Source: Lysobacter_I brunescens
GTDB taxonomy: Bacteria > Pseudomonadota > Gammaproteobacteria > Xanthomonadales > Xanthomonadaceae
Assembly: GCF_042677005.1 (NCBI RefSeq)
Contig: NZ_JBHTIF010000001.1
Location: 2,604,001-2,668,000 of the forward strand
Length of the DNA: 64,000 nucleotides
Direction of reading: 5' to 3'
This document shows, in pieces, positions 1-8,738 of the stretch; position 1 is the first letter of the stretch, and each line of letters opens with the position of its first letter. Below the pieces are notes generated by a model. It was not told where the DNA came from. It made no database searches and saw only the letters and a list, made by a program, of their open reading frames with translations. The position numbers and the translations under genes were made by a program.

Positions 1-1128
1 CAGGAAGCGCGCCTTGCCCGTGGCGCGGTCGTACAGGTACAGATCGCCCGGATTGCGGTCGCTGCTGACCGACACCACGATCTGCTTGCCGTCGCGCGTG
101 GCGCTGCTGAAGTTCACGAAGCTGTCCGGGAAGGCCTCGGCCAGCGAGGCGTACACGGCCGTGTCCGGATGCTCGTCCTCGATGACGGTGATCTTCGGCT
201 TGCCCGCGGCGGTGACCACGGCCAGCACGGTCTCGCGATCGGCGGAGGTGATGTAGGTCGAGGGCTCGGAGACCGGATCCTGGAACAGCGACTTGAACTC
301 GCCCGTCGCCGAATCGATCACGCCGAACGCTTCCGGCGCCTTGCCGTCGCTCTGCGTCGCATAGATGCGGCCGTCGCCCGAGGTGCCCATCACCGACAGC
401 ATCTTGCCCGAGGACTTGGAGCTGTTGATCAGCGTCCACTTGCCGTCGTCGCCGCGGCGGTAGAGCTCGTTGCTCTGGTCGTAGTTGCCCTGCGCGTCCT
501 CGTCGTCGTAGCAGACCGCGTAGCGCACGGCCTTGTCCTTGTCGAGCGCCATCTCGCAGTTCTCGCGCGGCGCGCGGCCGATGCTGGTCCAGCGCCCGCT
601 GGTGGTGTCGACCTGCACGACTTCGGTGTTCACGCCTTCCGACGAGCGCGGATAGCTCATCGTCATCAGGATCTTGCCGTCTTCGTTCTGCGGGTTGTCG
701 AGCAGGCTGAAACGCGCCTGCGTCGGCGTCGCATCGCGCTTGGCGAAGTTCAGCACGCGCGGCATGCTGCCGTCGGCATTGACGCTGTACCACTCGCCGG
801 TGCCGAAGGGCTGCGCGAAGCGGCCGAACTTCCTGATCGAGCTGAACATCAGCCGCGTCGGGCTGACCCAGTGGAACTGGCTCACGCTCTTTTCGTCGGG
901 CAGGGTGTTGACCTTGACGATGCCCAGGTCCTTGGTGCGCATCACCACCAGCACGTCCTGGCCTTCGCGGTCGACGGTCATCGCGAGGTAGTCGCCGTTG
1001 GGCGAGATCCGCACGCTGCTGTAGGTGGGATGGCGCACGAAATCCTGCACCGGGATGTCGGCGGGTTCGGCGGCATGGGCGATCTGCGAAGCCCCGACGA
1101 GGGCGAGCGCAAGAAGAGTTCGAAGCAT
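1..1128 (-). CDS. S9 family peptidase (prolyl oligopeptidase-like), N-terminal part, cut by window edge
   Basis: Secreted or periplasmic peptidase of the prolyl oligopeptidase class; only the first 376 residues are in the window and the frame runs off base 1 without a stop. The start (ATG, complement of 1126-1128, behind a GGGGAA-type ribosome site) opens a signal peptide (MLRTLLALALVGASQIAHA). The mature part has motifs typical of the S9 beta-propeller: VRISPNGDYLAMTVD near the start, later a region with SVSSDRNPGDLYLYDRATGK. The alpha/beta-hydrolase half with the Ser-Asp-His triad would lie left of the window, so activity cannot be judged. In the family the propeller filters peptides before the catalytic pocket. 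The next gene is an aminopeptidase on the same strand with a 156-base gap, fitting a peptide-degradation locus. Confidence 0.85.
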   Translation of the reverse strand, partial: MLRTLLALALVGASQIAHAAEPADIPVQDFVRHPTYSSVRISPNGDYLAMTVDREGQDVLVVMRTKDLGIVKVNTLPDEKSVSQFHWVSPTRLMFSSIRKFGRFAQPFGTGEWYSVNADGSMPRVLNFAKRDATPTQARFSLLDNPQNEDGKILMTMSYPRSSEGVNTEVVQVDTTSGRWTSIGRAPRENCEMALDKDKAVRYAVCYDDEDAQGNYDQSNELYRRGDDGKWTLINSSKSSGKMLSVMGTSGDGRIYATQSDGKAPEAFGVIDSATGEFKSLFQDPVSEPSTYITSADRETVLAVVTAAGKPKITVIEDEHPDTAVYASLAEAFPDSFVNFSSATRDGKQIVVSVSSDRNPGDLYLYDRATGKARFL

Positions 1129-1284
1129 GTGGTTCCCCGGAAGATGTTGCACGTACGGATCAGGTCTGGATCGCCGGGGGCAGTGAGCTACGGCCCCTGG
1201 CTGACCCCCGATCCTAGTGCATTTCGCGAAAAACCGACCGTGCCGGACGTCGCGGTGGCTGCGGCCGCGCGCGCCGCCGGGCCC

Positions 1285-2874
1285 TCAGCGCCCCGCTTCG
1301 ATATGGTCGCGGACGTAGCGGTCCAGCAGGCGCACGCCGAAGGCGGATGCGCCGGTGGGCATCGTCGGCAGGGCGCTGTCGTCGCGCCATGCCATCGACG
1401 CGATGTCCAGGTGCGCCCAGGCCACGCCCGGCTGCACCCAGGCGCCGATGAAGTGCGCGCCCACGCCGGCGCCGGCCCGGCCGCTGCTGCCGCCGTTGCG
1501 CAGGTCGGCGATCGGGGATTCCAGGTCCTTCGCGTAGCTTGGGTGCAGCGGCAGGCGCCACAGCTCCTCACCCGACGCGCGGCCGGCGGACAGCAGGGCG
1601 TCGGCGAGGGCGTCGTCGCGGCTGAACAGGCCCGCGTATTCGTCGCCCAGCGCGGTCGACACCGAACCGGTCAGCGTGGCCACGTCGATCAGCACGCGCG
1701 GCCGGTCGCGGGTCTGCACGAACCACATCGCATCCACCAGCACCATGCGCCCCTCGGCGTCGGTGCTCATGATTTCGTAGGTCTTGCCGCTCATGGTGCG
1801 GATCACGTCGCCCGGTCGCGCGGCGTTGCCGGACGGCATGTTCTCGGCCAGCGCCGCCACCGCGATCGCGTTGACCTTGGCGCGACGCTTCGCCAAGCCC
1901 AGCACGGTGCCGGTGACCGTGGCCGCGCCGGTCATGTCGTACTTCATGCGCCACATGTTCTCGCCGGGCTTGATCGAGATGCCGCCGCTGTCGAAGGTGA
2001 TGCCCTTGCCGACGAAGGCCACCGGCGCTTCGCCAGCTGGAGCGCCGCGATAGCGCACCACCAGCAGGCGCGGCGGCCGGGCGCTGCCCTGGCCCACGGC
2101 CAGCAGCGACTGCATCTTCAGGCGTTCCATCGCCGGCACGTCCAGCACCTCGATCTCCACGCCCGGTACGTCTGCAAACGCAGCGCGCGTGCGGTCGACG
2201 AAGCTCTCGGGGTAGATCACGTTCGCCGGCTCGGTCACCAGGTCGCGGGCGAAGCGCACGCTGTCGGCGACCGGGCGCCACTGCGATGTCCACGCCGAGC
2301 GCGCGGCCTCCGGGTCGCTGATGCGGACCACCAGCGCGCCCTGTCCGGGTTTCGGCGCGTTGCCGCTTTCCGTCTTGTAGATCCCGAACCGGTATTCGCC
2401 GAGCGCCGCGCCGAAGGCGAGGTGCGCACCGCCCGCCGCCATGCCTGCCTCCGGCCACAGCAGTTCCATGCGCGGCGCCTTGCTCGACGCCCCGGCGCTG
2501 CCGGCGAGGGCGCCGATGTCCTCCAGCAGGCGCGGCGTGATTGCGTCCTCGCCGCGCCCGATCACCGTCACCTGACTGAAGGGCCCGATCCCGTGCAGGG
2601 TCAGGCTCGTGCCGCGCTTGCCCTCGAACGCCGCCGAGGCCACCGCACGCGACAAGGCGCCACCGCTGGCGCGATCCACATCGAGGAAGGCGCGATCCTG
2701 CGTGCCGCCCTGGCGCATCGTGACCACCACCGCGCCCTCGGCCGGCACCGTGTATGCAGCGAAATCCGGCGTGCGCTGGGCCAGCGCCGTCGTCGGCAGC
2801 CAGGCCACGGCCAGTGCGAAGAGGAGGGCGGGCAGGCGGGCATTGCGTTGGGTCTGCGACTGAAGCTTGCGCAT
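1285..2874 (-). CDS. Secreted leucyl aminopeptidase family protein (peptidase M17)
   Basis: Di-zinc aminopeptidase removing N-terminal residues from peptides; 529 aa from the chosen start. Residues 1-33 form a signal peptide ending near TTALAQ, which decides for this ATG over an in-frame ATG 69 bases upstream. All five M17 metal ligands are visible: K290 and D295 in VGKGITFDSGG, D313 in KYDMTGAA, D372 and E374 in STDAEGRMVL, with the 5/18/59/2 spacing of the family; R376 matches the catalytic arginine. The N-terminal 200 residues are divergent, as usual in M17. Unlike cytosolic PepA it is predicted to be exported, so a role in extracytoplasmic peptide use, together with the S9 peptidase beside it, is the likeliest reading. 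Confidence 0.92.
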   Translation of the reverse strand: MRKLQSQTQRNARLPALLFALAVAWLPTTALAQRTPDFAAYTVPAEGAVVVTMRQGGTQDRAFLDVDRASGGALSRAVASAAFEGKRGTSLTLHGIGPFSQVTVIGRGEDAITPRLLEDIGALAGSAGASSKAPRMELLWPEAGMAAGGAHLAFGAALGEYRFGIYKTESGNAPKPGQGALVVRISDPEAARSAWTSQWRPVADSVRFARDLVTEPANVIYPESFVDRTRAAFADVPGVEIEVLDVPAMERLKMQSLLAVGQGSARPPRLLVVRYRGAPAGEAPVAFVGKGITFDSGGISIKPGENMWRMKYDMTGAATVTGTVLGLAKRRAKVNAIAVAALAENMPSGNAARPGDVIRTMSGKTYEIMSTDAEGRMVLVDAMWFVQTRDRPRVLIDVATLTGSVSTALGDEYAGLFSRDDALADALLSAGRASGEELWRLPLHPSYAKDLESPIADLRNGGSSGRAGAGVGAHFIGAWVQPGVAWAHLDIASMAWRDDSALPTMPTGASAFGVRLLDRYVRDHIEAGR

Positions 2875-3045
2875 CACGGGGTCTCGTGAAGGGACGATGG
2901 GGACGCAGCGGCGGGGCCGGCTGCGCGACGGTTGCTGGGCCACGCTGGGAGCAGTCGCAAGGAGGCTACCCTGCCGATGTCATGCGCCCGTCGATCGGAT
3001 CGAAAGCCGCCAAGGTGTGTGCAAAGCGATGGCCAAGCGCATGCC

Positions 3046-3246
3046 TCAGCAGCAGCGCGAAGCCCCGCGCCCGTAGCGCGCCTGCATGCGGTCGGCGAAG
3101 AAGGCCTCGCGGTCCAGCGGCTCGCGGTCCGGGTGCACCCGGCGCATGTGCGCCAGGTACACGTCGTAGTCCGGCACGCCCACGATCAGGCGGCCGGTCT
3201 GGGCCAGGAAACGCCAGAGCGCGCGGACGCGCTCAGCGAACGGCAT
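3046..3246 (-). CDS. ybdD: YbdD/YjiX family small protein (CstA partner)
   Basis: Short protein of the DUF466 family, 66 aa from the chosen ATG, close to the 65 aa of E. coli YbdD. The hallmark core VGVPDYDVYLAHMRRVHPD and the tail MQARYGRGASRCC (family: ARYGG...RCC) are both present. In E. coli the equivalent genes lie directly behind the CstA or BtsT pyruvate transporters, and here the gene starts inside the 3' end of cstA (overlap about 14 bases), so translation is probably coupled. An ATG four codons upstream (3258) is an alternative start. The molecular function is not established; a role in transporter function is inferred from context. Confidence 0.88.
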   Translation of the reverse strand: MPFAERVRALWRFLAQTGRLIVGVPDYDVYLAHMRRVHPDREPLDREAFFADRMQARYGRGASRCC

Positions 3247-5290
3247 CGAGCGCGACATACGCGTTTTCCTGCGCCGTCGGGCCCTGCGCGCGATGCGCGG
3301 CGAGCATCGCACGGATCGCAAACAGCACCATCAGCACCACCACGCCCATGAACAGCACGCACAGCGCGGCATCGAGCTGGTTGTTGAAGACGATGCGCTC
3401 CATGTCCTTCAGCGATTTCGCCGGCGCCAGCACCTCGCCGCGCGCCAGCGCATCGCCGAACTTGCTCGCGTTGGCCAGGAAACCGATCTTCGGATCGGGA
3501 TGGAACAGCTTCTGCCAGCCGGCGGTCATCGTGCACACCAGCAGCCACACCGTCGGCAGCGCCGGGATCCACAGGTAGCGCGTGCGCTTCATCTTCACCA
3601 TCGCCACGCACACGAAGATCAGCGCCATGCTCGCCAGCATCTGGTTGGCGATGCCGAACAGCGGCCACAGCGTGTTGATGCCGCCCAGCGGATCGACCAC
3701 GCCCTGGTAGAGGAACCAGCCCCAGCCCGCGACGGCCAGACCGGTGCAGACGATGTTCGCGGTCCAGCTCTCGGTGCGGCGGAAGGGCGCGTACACCGTG
3801 CCGATCACTTCCTGGATCATGAAGCGCGCCACGCGCGTGCCGGCGTCCAGCGTGGTCAGGATGAACAGCGCTTCGAACAGGATGGCGTAGTGGTACCAGA
3901 ACGCCATCATGCCGCTGCCGCCGACCATGCCGTGCAGGATCTGCGCCATGCCCACCGCCAGCGTCGGCGCACCGCCGGTGCGCGACAGCACCGTGGATTC
4001 GCCGATCTCCACCGCCGTCGCGCTCAGCATCTCCGGCGTGATCACGAAGCCCCAGCCCGAGATGGTCTGCGCCGCCGATTCCACCGTCGTGCCGATCAGG
4101 GCAGGGGGCGAGTTCAGCGCGAAATACAGGCCCGGGTCGAGCACGCAGGCCGCGATCAGCGCCATCACCGCGACGAAGGCCTCCATCAGCATGCCGCCGT
4201 AGCCGATCATCCGCGCATCGCGCTCGTTGTCGAGCATCTTCGGCGTCGTGCCGCTGCTGATCAGCGCATGGAAGCCGGACACCGCACCGCAGGCGATCGT
4301 GATGAACAGGAACGGGAACAGCGAGCCCGAGAACACCGGGCCAGTGCCGTCGACGAACTTGGTCAACGCCGGCATCTTCAGCTCCGGCATCGCGACACCG
4401 ATCGCGATCGCCAGCAGCAGCACCGTGCCGATCTTCAGGAACGTGCTCAGGTAATCGCGCGGCGCCAGCAGCAGCCACACCGGCAACACCGCGGCGACGA
4501 AACCGTAGGCGATCAGCATCCACGCCAGCGCCTTGCCGTCGAAGGTGAACGCCGGGCCCCAGGTCGGCGAATTCGCCACCGACTCGCCCAGCCAGATCGA
4601 CACCAGCAGCAGGACCAGGCCGATGATCGACACCTCCATGATCCGCCCCGGTCGCAGCCAGCGCAGGTAGACGCCCATCAGCAGCGCGATCGGGATGGTC
4701 ATCGCCACCGTGAACGTGCCCCATGGACTCACGGCCAGCGCCTTCACCACCACCAGGCCCAGCACCGCCAGCAGGATCACCATGATCGCGAGGATGCCGA
4801 TCATCGCCACGCTGCCCGCCGCATTGCCCATCTCGCTGCGGATCATGTCGCCCAGCGATCGTCCGTCGCGGCGCACCGACAGGAACAGCACCATGAAATC
4901 CTGCACCGCACCGGCCAGCAGCACACCGAACAGGATCCACAGCATCCCCGGCAGGTAGCCCATCTGCGCCGCCAGCACCGGACCGATCAGCGGCCCCGCA
5001 CCCGCGATCGCCGCGAAGTGGTGGCCGTACAGCACGCGCTTGTCGGTCGGCACGTAGTCCAGGCCATCGTTGCGCCGCCACGCCGGCGTCGCCCGCGTCG
5101 GGTCCAGGCCCAGCGCCTTCTCCGCGATGTATTTCGAATAGAACCGGTAGCCGATGGTGAAGATCGACACCGCCGCCGCGACCACCCAGAACGCGCTGAT
5201 GGTCTCCCCGCGCGACAGCGCCACCGTGCCCAGACAGAACGCCGCGAACAGCGACAACAGCGCCCACCCCGCGTACTTCGCCACAGCCAT
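3233..5290 (-). CDS. cstA: Carbon starvation protein CstA (pyruvate/peptide transporter)
   Basis: Inner-membrane transporter of the CstA family, 685 aa (E. coli CstA is 701 aa), with many hydrophobic segments along the whole length. Diagnostic stretches include PTDKRVLYGHHFAAIAGAGP near residue 85, FHALISSGTTPK in the middle, and GGINTLWPLFGIANQ near the C-terminus. CstA proteins take up pyruvate, and also peptides in some bacteria, during carbon limitation. The start at 5290 has a GGGGAGTGAGGC stretch just upstream on the minus strand. It is followed by ybdD with a short overlap, the standard two-gene arrangement. A REP-like repeat lies in the 253-base upstream gap; no clear CRP site was found. 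Confidence 0.95.
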   Translation of the reverse strand: MAVAKYAGWALLSLFAAFCLGTVALSRGETISAFWVVAAAVSIFTIGYRFYSKYIAEKALGLDPTRATPAWRRNDGLDYVPTDKRVLYGHHFAAIAGAGPLIGPVLAAQMGYLPGMLWILFGVLLAGAVQDFMVLFLSVRRDGRSLGDMIRSEMGNAAGSVAMIGILAIMVILLAVLGLVVVKALAVSPWGTFTVAMTIPIALLMGVYLRWLRPGRIMEVSIIGLVLLLVSIWLGESVANSPTWGPAFTFDGKALAWMLIAYGFVAAVLPVWLLLAPRDYLSTFLKIGTVLLLAIAIGVAMPELKMPALTKFVDGTGPVFSGSLFPFLFITIACGAVSGFHALISSGTTPKMLDNERDARMIGYGGMLMEAFVAVMALIAACVLDPGLYFALNSPPALIGTTVESAAQTISGWGFVITPEMLSATAVEIGESTVLSRTGGAPTLAVGMAQILHGMVGGSGMMAFWYHYAILFEALFILTTLDAGTRVARFMIQEVIGTVYAPFRRTESWTANIVCTGLAVAGWGWFLYQGVVDPLGGINTLWPLFGIANQMLASMALIFVCVAMVKMKRTRYLWIPALPTVWLLVCTMTAGWQKLFHPDPKIGFLANASKFGDALARGEVLAPAKSLKDMERIVFNNQLDAALCVLFMGVVVLMVLFAIRAMLAAHRAQGPTAQENAYVALDAVR

Positions 5291-5381
5291 GCCTCACTCC
5301 CCGGTTGCCCGGCCGTCCCGGCCGAAGGCGGAAGGGTGGCCCGGATGGTCGGGCCGGTCAATCGCGCCCATCCCTCCGCTT

Positions 5382-5415
5382 TTGTAGCAGGGCCTTCAAG
5401 CCCGAGCTTTTCCCG
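5382..5415 (+). repeat. REP-like palindrome, family A, diverged copy
   Basis: A diverged copy of the family A element (core GGGCCTTCAAGCCCGAGCT), lying between cstA and tspO. The same core occurs at 8679-8712 and as an inverted pair at 21387-21466. Single palindromes of this kind between genes are common in Xanthomonadaceae. Confidence 0.7.
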
Positions 5416-5543
5416 GGATGTCGATGGCCGCGCTCCCCATACACCCCCGCATGCCCTCCGCATCCGTCCCGAACCAGCGCCCGTAAGCTGTCCCCGAGCC
5501 ACCGCACGCAGCACATCCACCTTCCACCTGCAGGACGCCCGCC

Positions 5544-6038
5544 ATGAACGCATCCCTCGCAACGCCCCAACCCGTCCGCTGGTGCTGGCCGGTCCTCCTC
5601 GGCTGGATCCTCCTGTGCTTCGCCAGCGCCGTGCCCGCAGCATGGTGGCCCCCGGGCGACTGGTACCTCGCACTGAACAAACCAGAATGGCACCCGCCCA
5701 CCTGGGTCTTCGGCCCCGTCTGGTCCACGCTCTACGTGATGATGGCCGTCTCCGCCTGGCTGGTCTGGCAGCAGGGCGGCTTCGCCCGCCAGCGCCGCGC
5801 GCTCACGCTCTTCCTGGTCCAGCTCGTGCTCAACGCCGCCTGGTCCCCGCTGTTCTTCGGCCTCAAGCAGCCCGGCGTCGCCTTCGCCGAAATCCTCCTG
5901 CTCTGGCTCGCCATCCTCGCCACGATCATCAGCTTCCACCGTATCCACCGCCTCGCCGCCTGGCTGCTCGTCCCCTACATCGCCTGGGTCAGCTTCGCCG
6001 CCTTCCTCAACGGCACGCTTTGGCAGCTCAATCCCTGA
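5544..6038 (+). CDS. tspO: TspO/MBR family tryptophan-rich sensory protein
   Basis: Integral membrane protein of 164 aa, the usual TspO size, with five hydrophobic segments. Family marks are WYLALNKPEWHPPTWVFGPVW in the first loop, LVLNAAWSPLFFGL in the middle, and the Trp-rich composition. TspO proteins bind porphyrins and related ligands and in bacteria affect tetrapyrrole metabolism and stress responses; the ligand here cannot be read from sequence. The gene stands alone, divergent from cstA, with the REP-rich stretch directly after its stop. The ATG follows GACGCCCGCC, a poor ribosome site, but no better start exists in frame. Confidence 0.93.
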   Translation: MNASLATPQPVRWCWPVLLGWILLCFASAVPAAWWPPGDWYLALNKPEWHPPTWVFGPVWSTLYVMMAVSAWLVWQQGGFARQRRALTLFLVQLVLNAAWSPLFFGLKQPGVAFAEILLLWLAILATIISFHRIHRLAAWLLVPYIAWVSFAAFLNGTLWQLNP

Positions 6039-6056
6039 GCGCAGCACCCGCGACGC

Positions 6057-6304
6057 CTGTCATCCCGAGCGAACGCGAGGGACCTGCTTTACGAACAATG
6101 CCGAATCGCTCCCTCCCTCGCGCGCGGGGGAGGGCCGGGGTGGGGGCGAACGCACGAAGATCGGTCGGGACCTGCTGTCCATTCGCCCCGTCGCACATCG
6201 TCCTCCTGAAAGTCGCCCCCTCGAACATCGCCCCCTTTGCAAAAGGGGGCCGACCTCGCGCAGCGAGGGCGGGGGGATTTGCGCGGTGGCGCAGCCGCCG
6301 CGCC
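6057..6304 (+). repeat. Composite repeat block (families B + D), left copy flanking the effector module
   Basis: The 317-base gap between tspO and the effector gene holds no gene. It contains a family B element (TGTCATCCCGAGCGAACGCG..., 6057-6093), a GC hairpin around 6110-6145, and a family D element (6221-6304: CCCCCTTTGCAAAAGGGGG, then CGCGCAGCGAGGG and GCGGTGGCGCAGCCGCCGCG, each self-complementary). B and D recur in the same order and orientation at 8531-8674, on the other side of the next two genes. Confidence 0.85.
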
Positions 6305-6355
6305 TCCCTCAGGCCACGACCAGGTGATCCTGAAAAATTTTGGATAAACCGCCAC

Positions 6356-7735
6356 TCAGGCCATCGATGGCCCGCGAATCACCGGGCCTTCCTGCGTTTC
6401 GGCTCGTGACTGCGTCTGCGCAAGCGCCTGCTGTTGTGCAAGCGCCTGATTGACGTCAGCCACGATCCGGCTGCTGTCATCTATGGACTGCTGCAGCAAT
6501 TCTCCGACCTTGCCGACCCCTGTCCTTGCCCACTCGGCGCTGGGGTCTTTCGTGTCCGACATCGCCACTTGCGTGCCATCCGCGCTGAATCTTGCGAACC
6601 CGACGCCGTTGACGAGTCCACGATCGAACGCGACGGACGTCAGTCCCGCCGCGAGGACTTCGTCTTTCGCGCTCGGCGCGATACCCATTGCCGTGCAGCG
6701 CTCGCGAGTCAAATCGAGGAAGAACGAATAGGTGTCGTGATTCGGGTGCCCTGGATCGTTCAGTGGCAGTGCTTCCATCGCGGCGCCCTGGCGTGGAGGA
6801 ACAACCGGGCCAGGCGCACGCGGGCCTTCCGCCGCGGGGGCGGGTTCCTGCGGTCTCTGCTGCACGGCACGCTCGATAGCTTCCAGGGTTGCGGGATCTG
6901 CGCGCCCGGTGACCGGCAGGTCATGCCCCTGCTGGAAACGTCGCACACCCTGCTCCACGCGTTCGGTGAAGATTTGGCCATCAGGAATTGCACGATTGCG
7001 GTCATCGCGCACATTCAAGGTGCGCAGGTCGCCGACCAGCTCGCGGACCTCGGCGCCCCGTTCGAGCCGGCGCAGGGCGTCGTCCTCCATTGCCGGTCTG
7101 CCGATTGCAGGTGCCACGCCACGGCCTGCCTGCACGCGACCCGCATCGAGGTCGGCAACGAATTCCGGCGTGAGCACGGCATGCCATGCGTCGTAGCGGT
7201 TGTGTCGGTCTTCCAGGCCGTTGTCGCCGCCATTGATGGCGCGCGTCGCGCGCGACACATCATCGCGATCCGCGACCGGCACCCGATCCTGCCAGTACCA
7301 GATCGCGATCCGCTGGGAGTTGCCGCGATCCGCGGCGAGCGCCGGGTTGCCCACAAGGTCGAGATCCAGCGCCCGCCCTGCATCCCGGTAATTGCTCTCG
7401 CCGGTCAACTGCGTGTAACCGCGGCCGCGATAGAGGTAGCCGTCTGCGACATCGTCGTTGCCCATCCGCCCGCCATACATCAGGCGCGCCAGCTCCTGCG
7501 GCCGACCCTGCAACGCTTCCAGTCGAGCCGCTTCCAATGCCTCGGCGCCTTCCCGCATCGCGGACTCCACCGGTATCTGCTGGATGCCCTGCGTGTATCT
7601 GAAGCTTTCCTCCAGACGGGTGAAGCCTTGCGATTCATGGCCCATCTGGCCCATGAAGTTCGCCATTTCCTCACGGGAGGTGATTCCTGCTGCCCGCGCT
7701 GCGCGCAGCATGTCGATTTCGTTCTGGGTCGGCAT
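6356..7735 (-). CDS. GH19 lysozyme type IV secretion effector with XVIPCD tail (X-Tfe)
   Basis: Predicted antibacterial effector, 459 aa, no signal peptide. Residues 1-190 match the glycoside hydrolase 19 endolysin fold: catalytic Glu in GHES (E34), LEESFRYT (second acidic site, E42/E43), YRGRGYTQLTGESNY (102-115) and a conserved RAINGG. Residues about 235-290 look like a peptidoglycan-binding helix bundle (VRRFQQGHDLPVTGRADPATL). Residues about 323-446 match the Xanthomonas VirD4-interacting protein conserved domain: LNDPGHPNH opening, GLVNGVGFARFSADGT core, and a Gln-rich end (NQALAQQQALAQTQ). This is the architecture of X. citri XAC2609, delivered by the VirB/D4 system into rival cells, where it cleaves peptidoglycan. 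The upstream lipoprotein gene (51 bases away, same strand) is the expected immunity gene. No T4SS genes are in the window. Fold and tail are read from motifs; secretion is inferred. Confidence 0.82.
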   Translation of the reverse strand: MPTQNEIDMLRAARAAGITSREEMANFMGQMGHESQGFTRLEESFRYTQGIQQIPVESAMREGAEALEAARLEALQGRPQELARLMYGGRMGNDDVADGYLYRGRGYTQLTGESNYRDAGRALDLDLVGNPALAADRGNSQRIAIWYWQDRVPVADRDDVSRATRAINGGDNGLEDRHNRYDAWHAVLTPEFVADLDAGRVQAGRGVAPAIGRPAMEDDALRRLERGAEVRELVGDLRTLNVRDDRNRAIPDGQIFTERVEQGVRRFQQGHDLPVTGRADPATLEAIERAVQQRPQEPAPAAEGPRAPGPVVPPRQGAAMEALPLNDPGHPNHDTYSFFLDLTRERCTAMGIAPSAKDEVLAAGLTSVAFDRGLVNGVGFARFSADGTQVAMSDTKDPSAEWARTGVGKVGELLQQSIDDSSRIVADVNQALAQQQALAQTQSRAETQEGPVIRGPSMA

Positions 7736-7786
7736 GGCCGTGATCCTTGTCGGCGGAAACTGCTGTCTTCGATCTGTTGCGTCGCC

Positions 7787-8389
7787 TCAAGGCAACGCAT
7801 CCGCAGGGAATTCCGAGGCATCGAACGAGGCCAGCGATACCTCGCCGATTTCTTCGCGGCTCAGCGTGCGTTCCGTGCTTTTCCCGCCATCGGCGCGGTC
7901 GGATCCGCGATGCGTCACATCCGTCAGCCGCCACTCGCCGCCGGGTACCGGCGTGAACTCGAATTCGCTCGACCACATCTCGCGCGACCCGCCCTCGAAG
8001 CGCAGCGTGATCGCGCCCGGCGCGATGCGGATGCCCTGCAGCGGGTCGCCGATCATGCCGCCGCAACGACGGCAGCTGATCGCTCTCGGGCTCTCGATCG
8101 CCCGTTGCAGGCGGCCGTCCGCGTCGCGACGCAACAGCAGCAGCGTGCGCGGCTGGCGGGCCGCGCCATCCCCGGCGTCGAGCACGATCACCGCATCCTG
8201 GTCGCCATCCCCGTCGATGTCCCCGCGTTCGGCCAGTCTCAGGCTGGTGCCTGGAGGCAGGAACGCCGACAACTCGCCCTCCGGGGCAGGGGGCTGGGAC
8301 AGCCCGGGCGGGGACGTACAGGCCGACAGCAGTGCCAGCGCCAAGGGCGCCCAGAGGCCGAGTGATCGCGGGGGTGACTGCATGACCAT
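7787..8389 (-). CDS. Lipoprotein, candidate immunity protein (X-Tfi) for the lysozyme effector
   Basis: About 200 aa. Start ATG at 8389 or 8383 (MVMQSPPRSL... / MQSPPRSL...). The N-terminus is a lipoprotein signal with lipobox LLSAC (Cys22 counted from the second Met). The mature part has a calcium-loop-like stretch (GDIDGDGDQDAVIVL, about residues 54-68), a run of leucines and arginines (LLLLRRDADGRL), a CRRCGG pair of cysteines and IGDPLQGIRI, a pattern of a widespread FG-GAP/VCBS-like lipoprotein family. It lies directly upstream of the GH19 effector on the same strand, 51 bases apart. In Xanthomonas, effectors of this type are encoded beside periplasmic lipoproteins that bind and inhibit them, and the inhibitor of the lysozyme effector is a calcium-binding lipoprotein. 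Immunity function is inferred from position and lipobox, not shown by sequence. Confidence 0.72.
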   Translation of the reverse strand: MVMQSPPRSLGLWAPLALALLSACTSPPGLSQPPAPEGELSAFLPPGTSLRLAERGDIDGDGDQDAVIVLDAGDGAARQPRTLLLLRRDADGRLQRAIESPRAISCRRCGGMIGDPLQGIRIAPGAITLRFEGGSREMWSSEFEFTPVPGGEWRLTDVTHRGSDRADGGKSTERTLSREEIGEVSLASFDASEFPADALP

Positions 8390-8530
8390 CCTGTCCTTGG
8401 CCCTCTCGGGCGAGCCTGCGCAGTGTAGGCAATCGCTCCGGCCGCCAACACCTGTCAGATCAATCGGATGCCTCGCGTCCCGACGTTTCGCGCACAAGAA
8501 ATTCCATACGTCCCCGCATGCCGCGCACGC

Positions 8531-8674
8531 CCTGTCATCCCGAGCGAACGCGAGGGACCTGCTTTGCAAACGACGCCGCACATCGCCCCCTTGAACATCG
8601 CCCCCTTTGCAAAAGGGGGCCGACCTCGCGCAGCGAGTGCGGGGGGATTTGCGCGGTGGCGCAGCCGCCGCGCC
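8531..8674 (+). repeat. Composite repeat block (families B + D), right copy flanking the effector module
   Basis: Family B element (8531-8567) followed by family D element (8591-8674) in the same orientation and order as at 6057-6304. The D portion is nearly identical over about 75 bases (two visible differences), the B portion over about 34 bases. The block lies upstream of the immunity lipoprotein gene, so the two gene module is enclosed by direct repeats. A family A element follows immediately (8679-8712). Confidence 0.85.
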
Positions 8675-8678
8675 CAGC

Positions 8679-8712
8679 CTTGCAGGAGGGCCTTCAGGCC
8701 CGAGCTCTTCCG
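8679..8712 (+). repeat. REP-like palindrome, family A
   Basis: Contains GGAGGGCCTTCAGGCCCGAG followed by CTCTTC, matching 21387-21417 almost exactly. The inner CTTCAGGCCCGAG can fold back on GGGCCTTCAGGCCC. Confidence 0.8.
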
Positions 8713-8738
8713 CACCCCCACGCCCCCTCCAACCCCCA

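Noticed and set aside
169..2889. 906-codon open frame on the plus strand
   Set aside because: Opposite-strand shadow of the S9 and M17 genes caused by high GC; His/Ala/Arg-rich, no domain.
3293..6409. 1038-codon open frame on the plus strand opposite cstA and across tspO
   Set aside because: Composition (His/Arg/Gln-rich) is a GC artefact; cstA and tspO have clear family matches.
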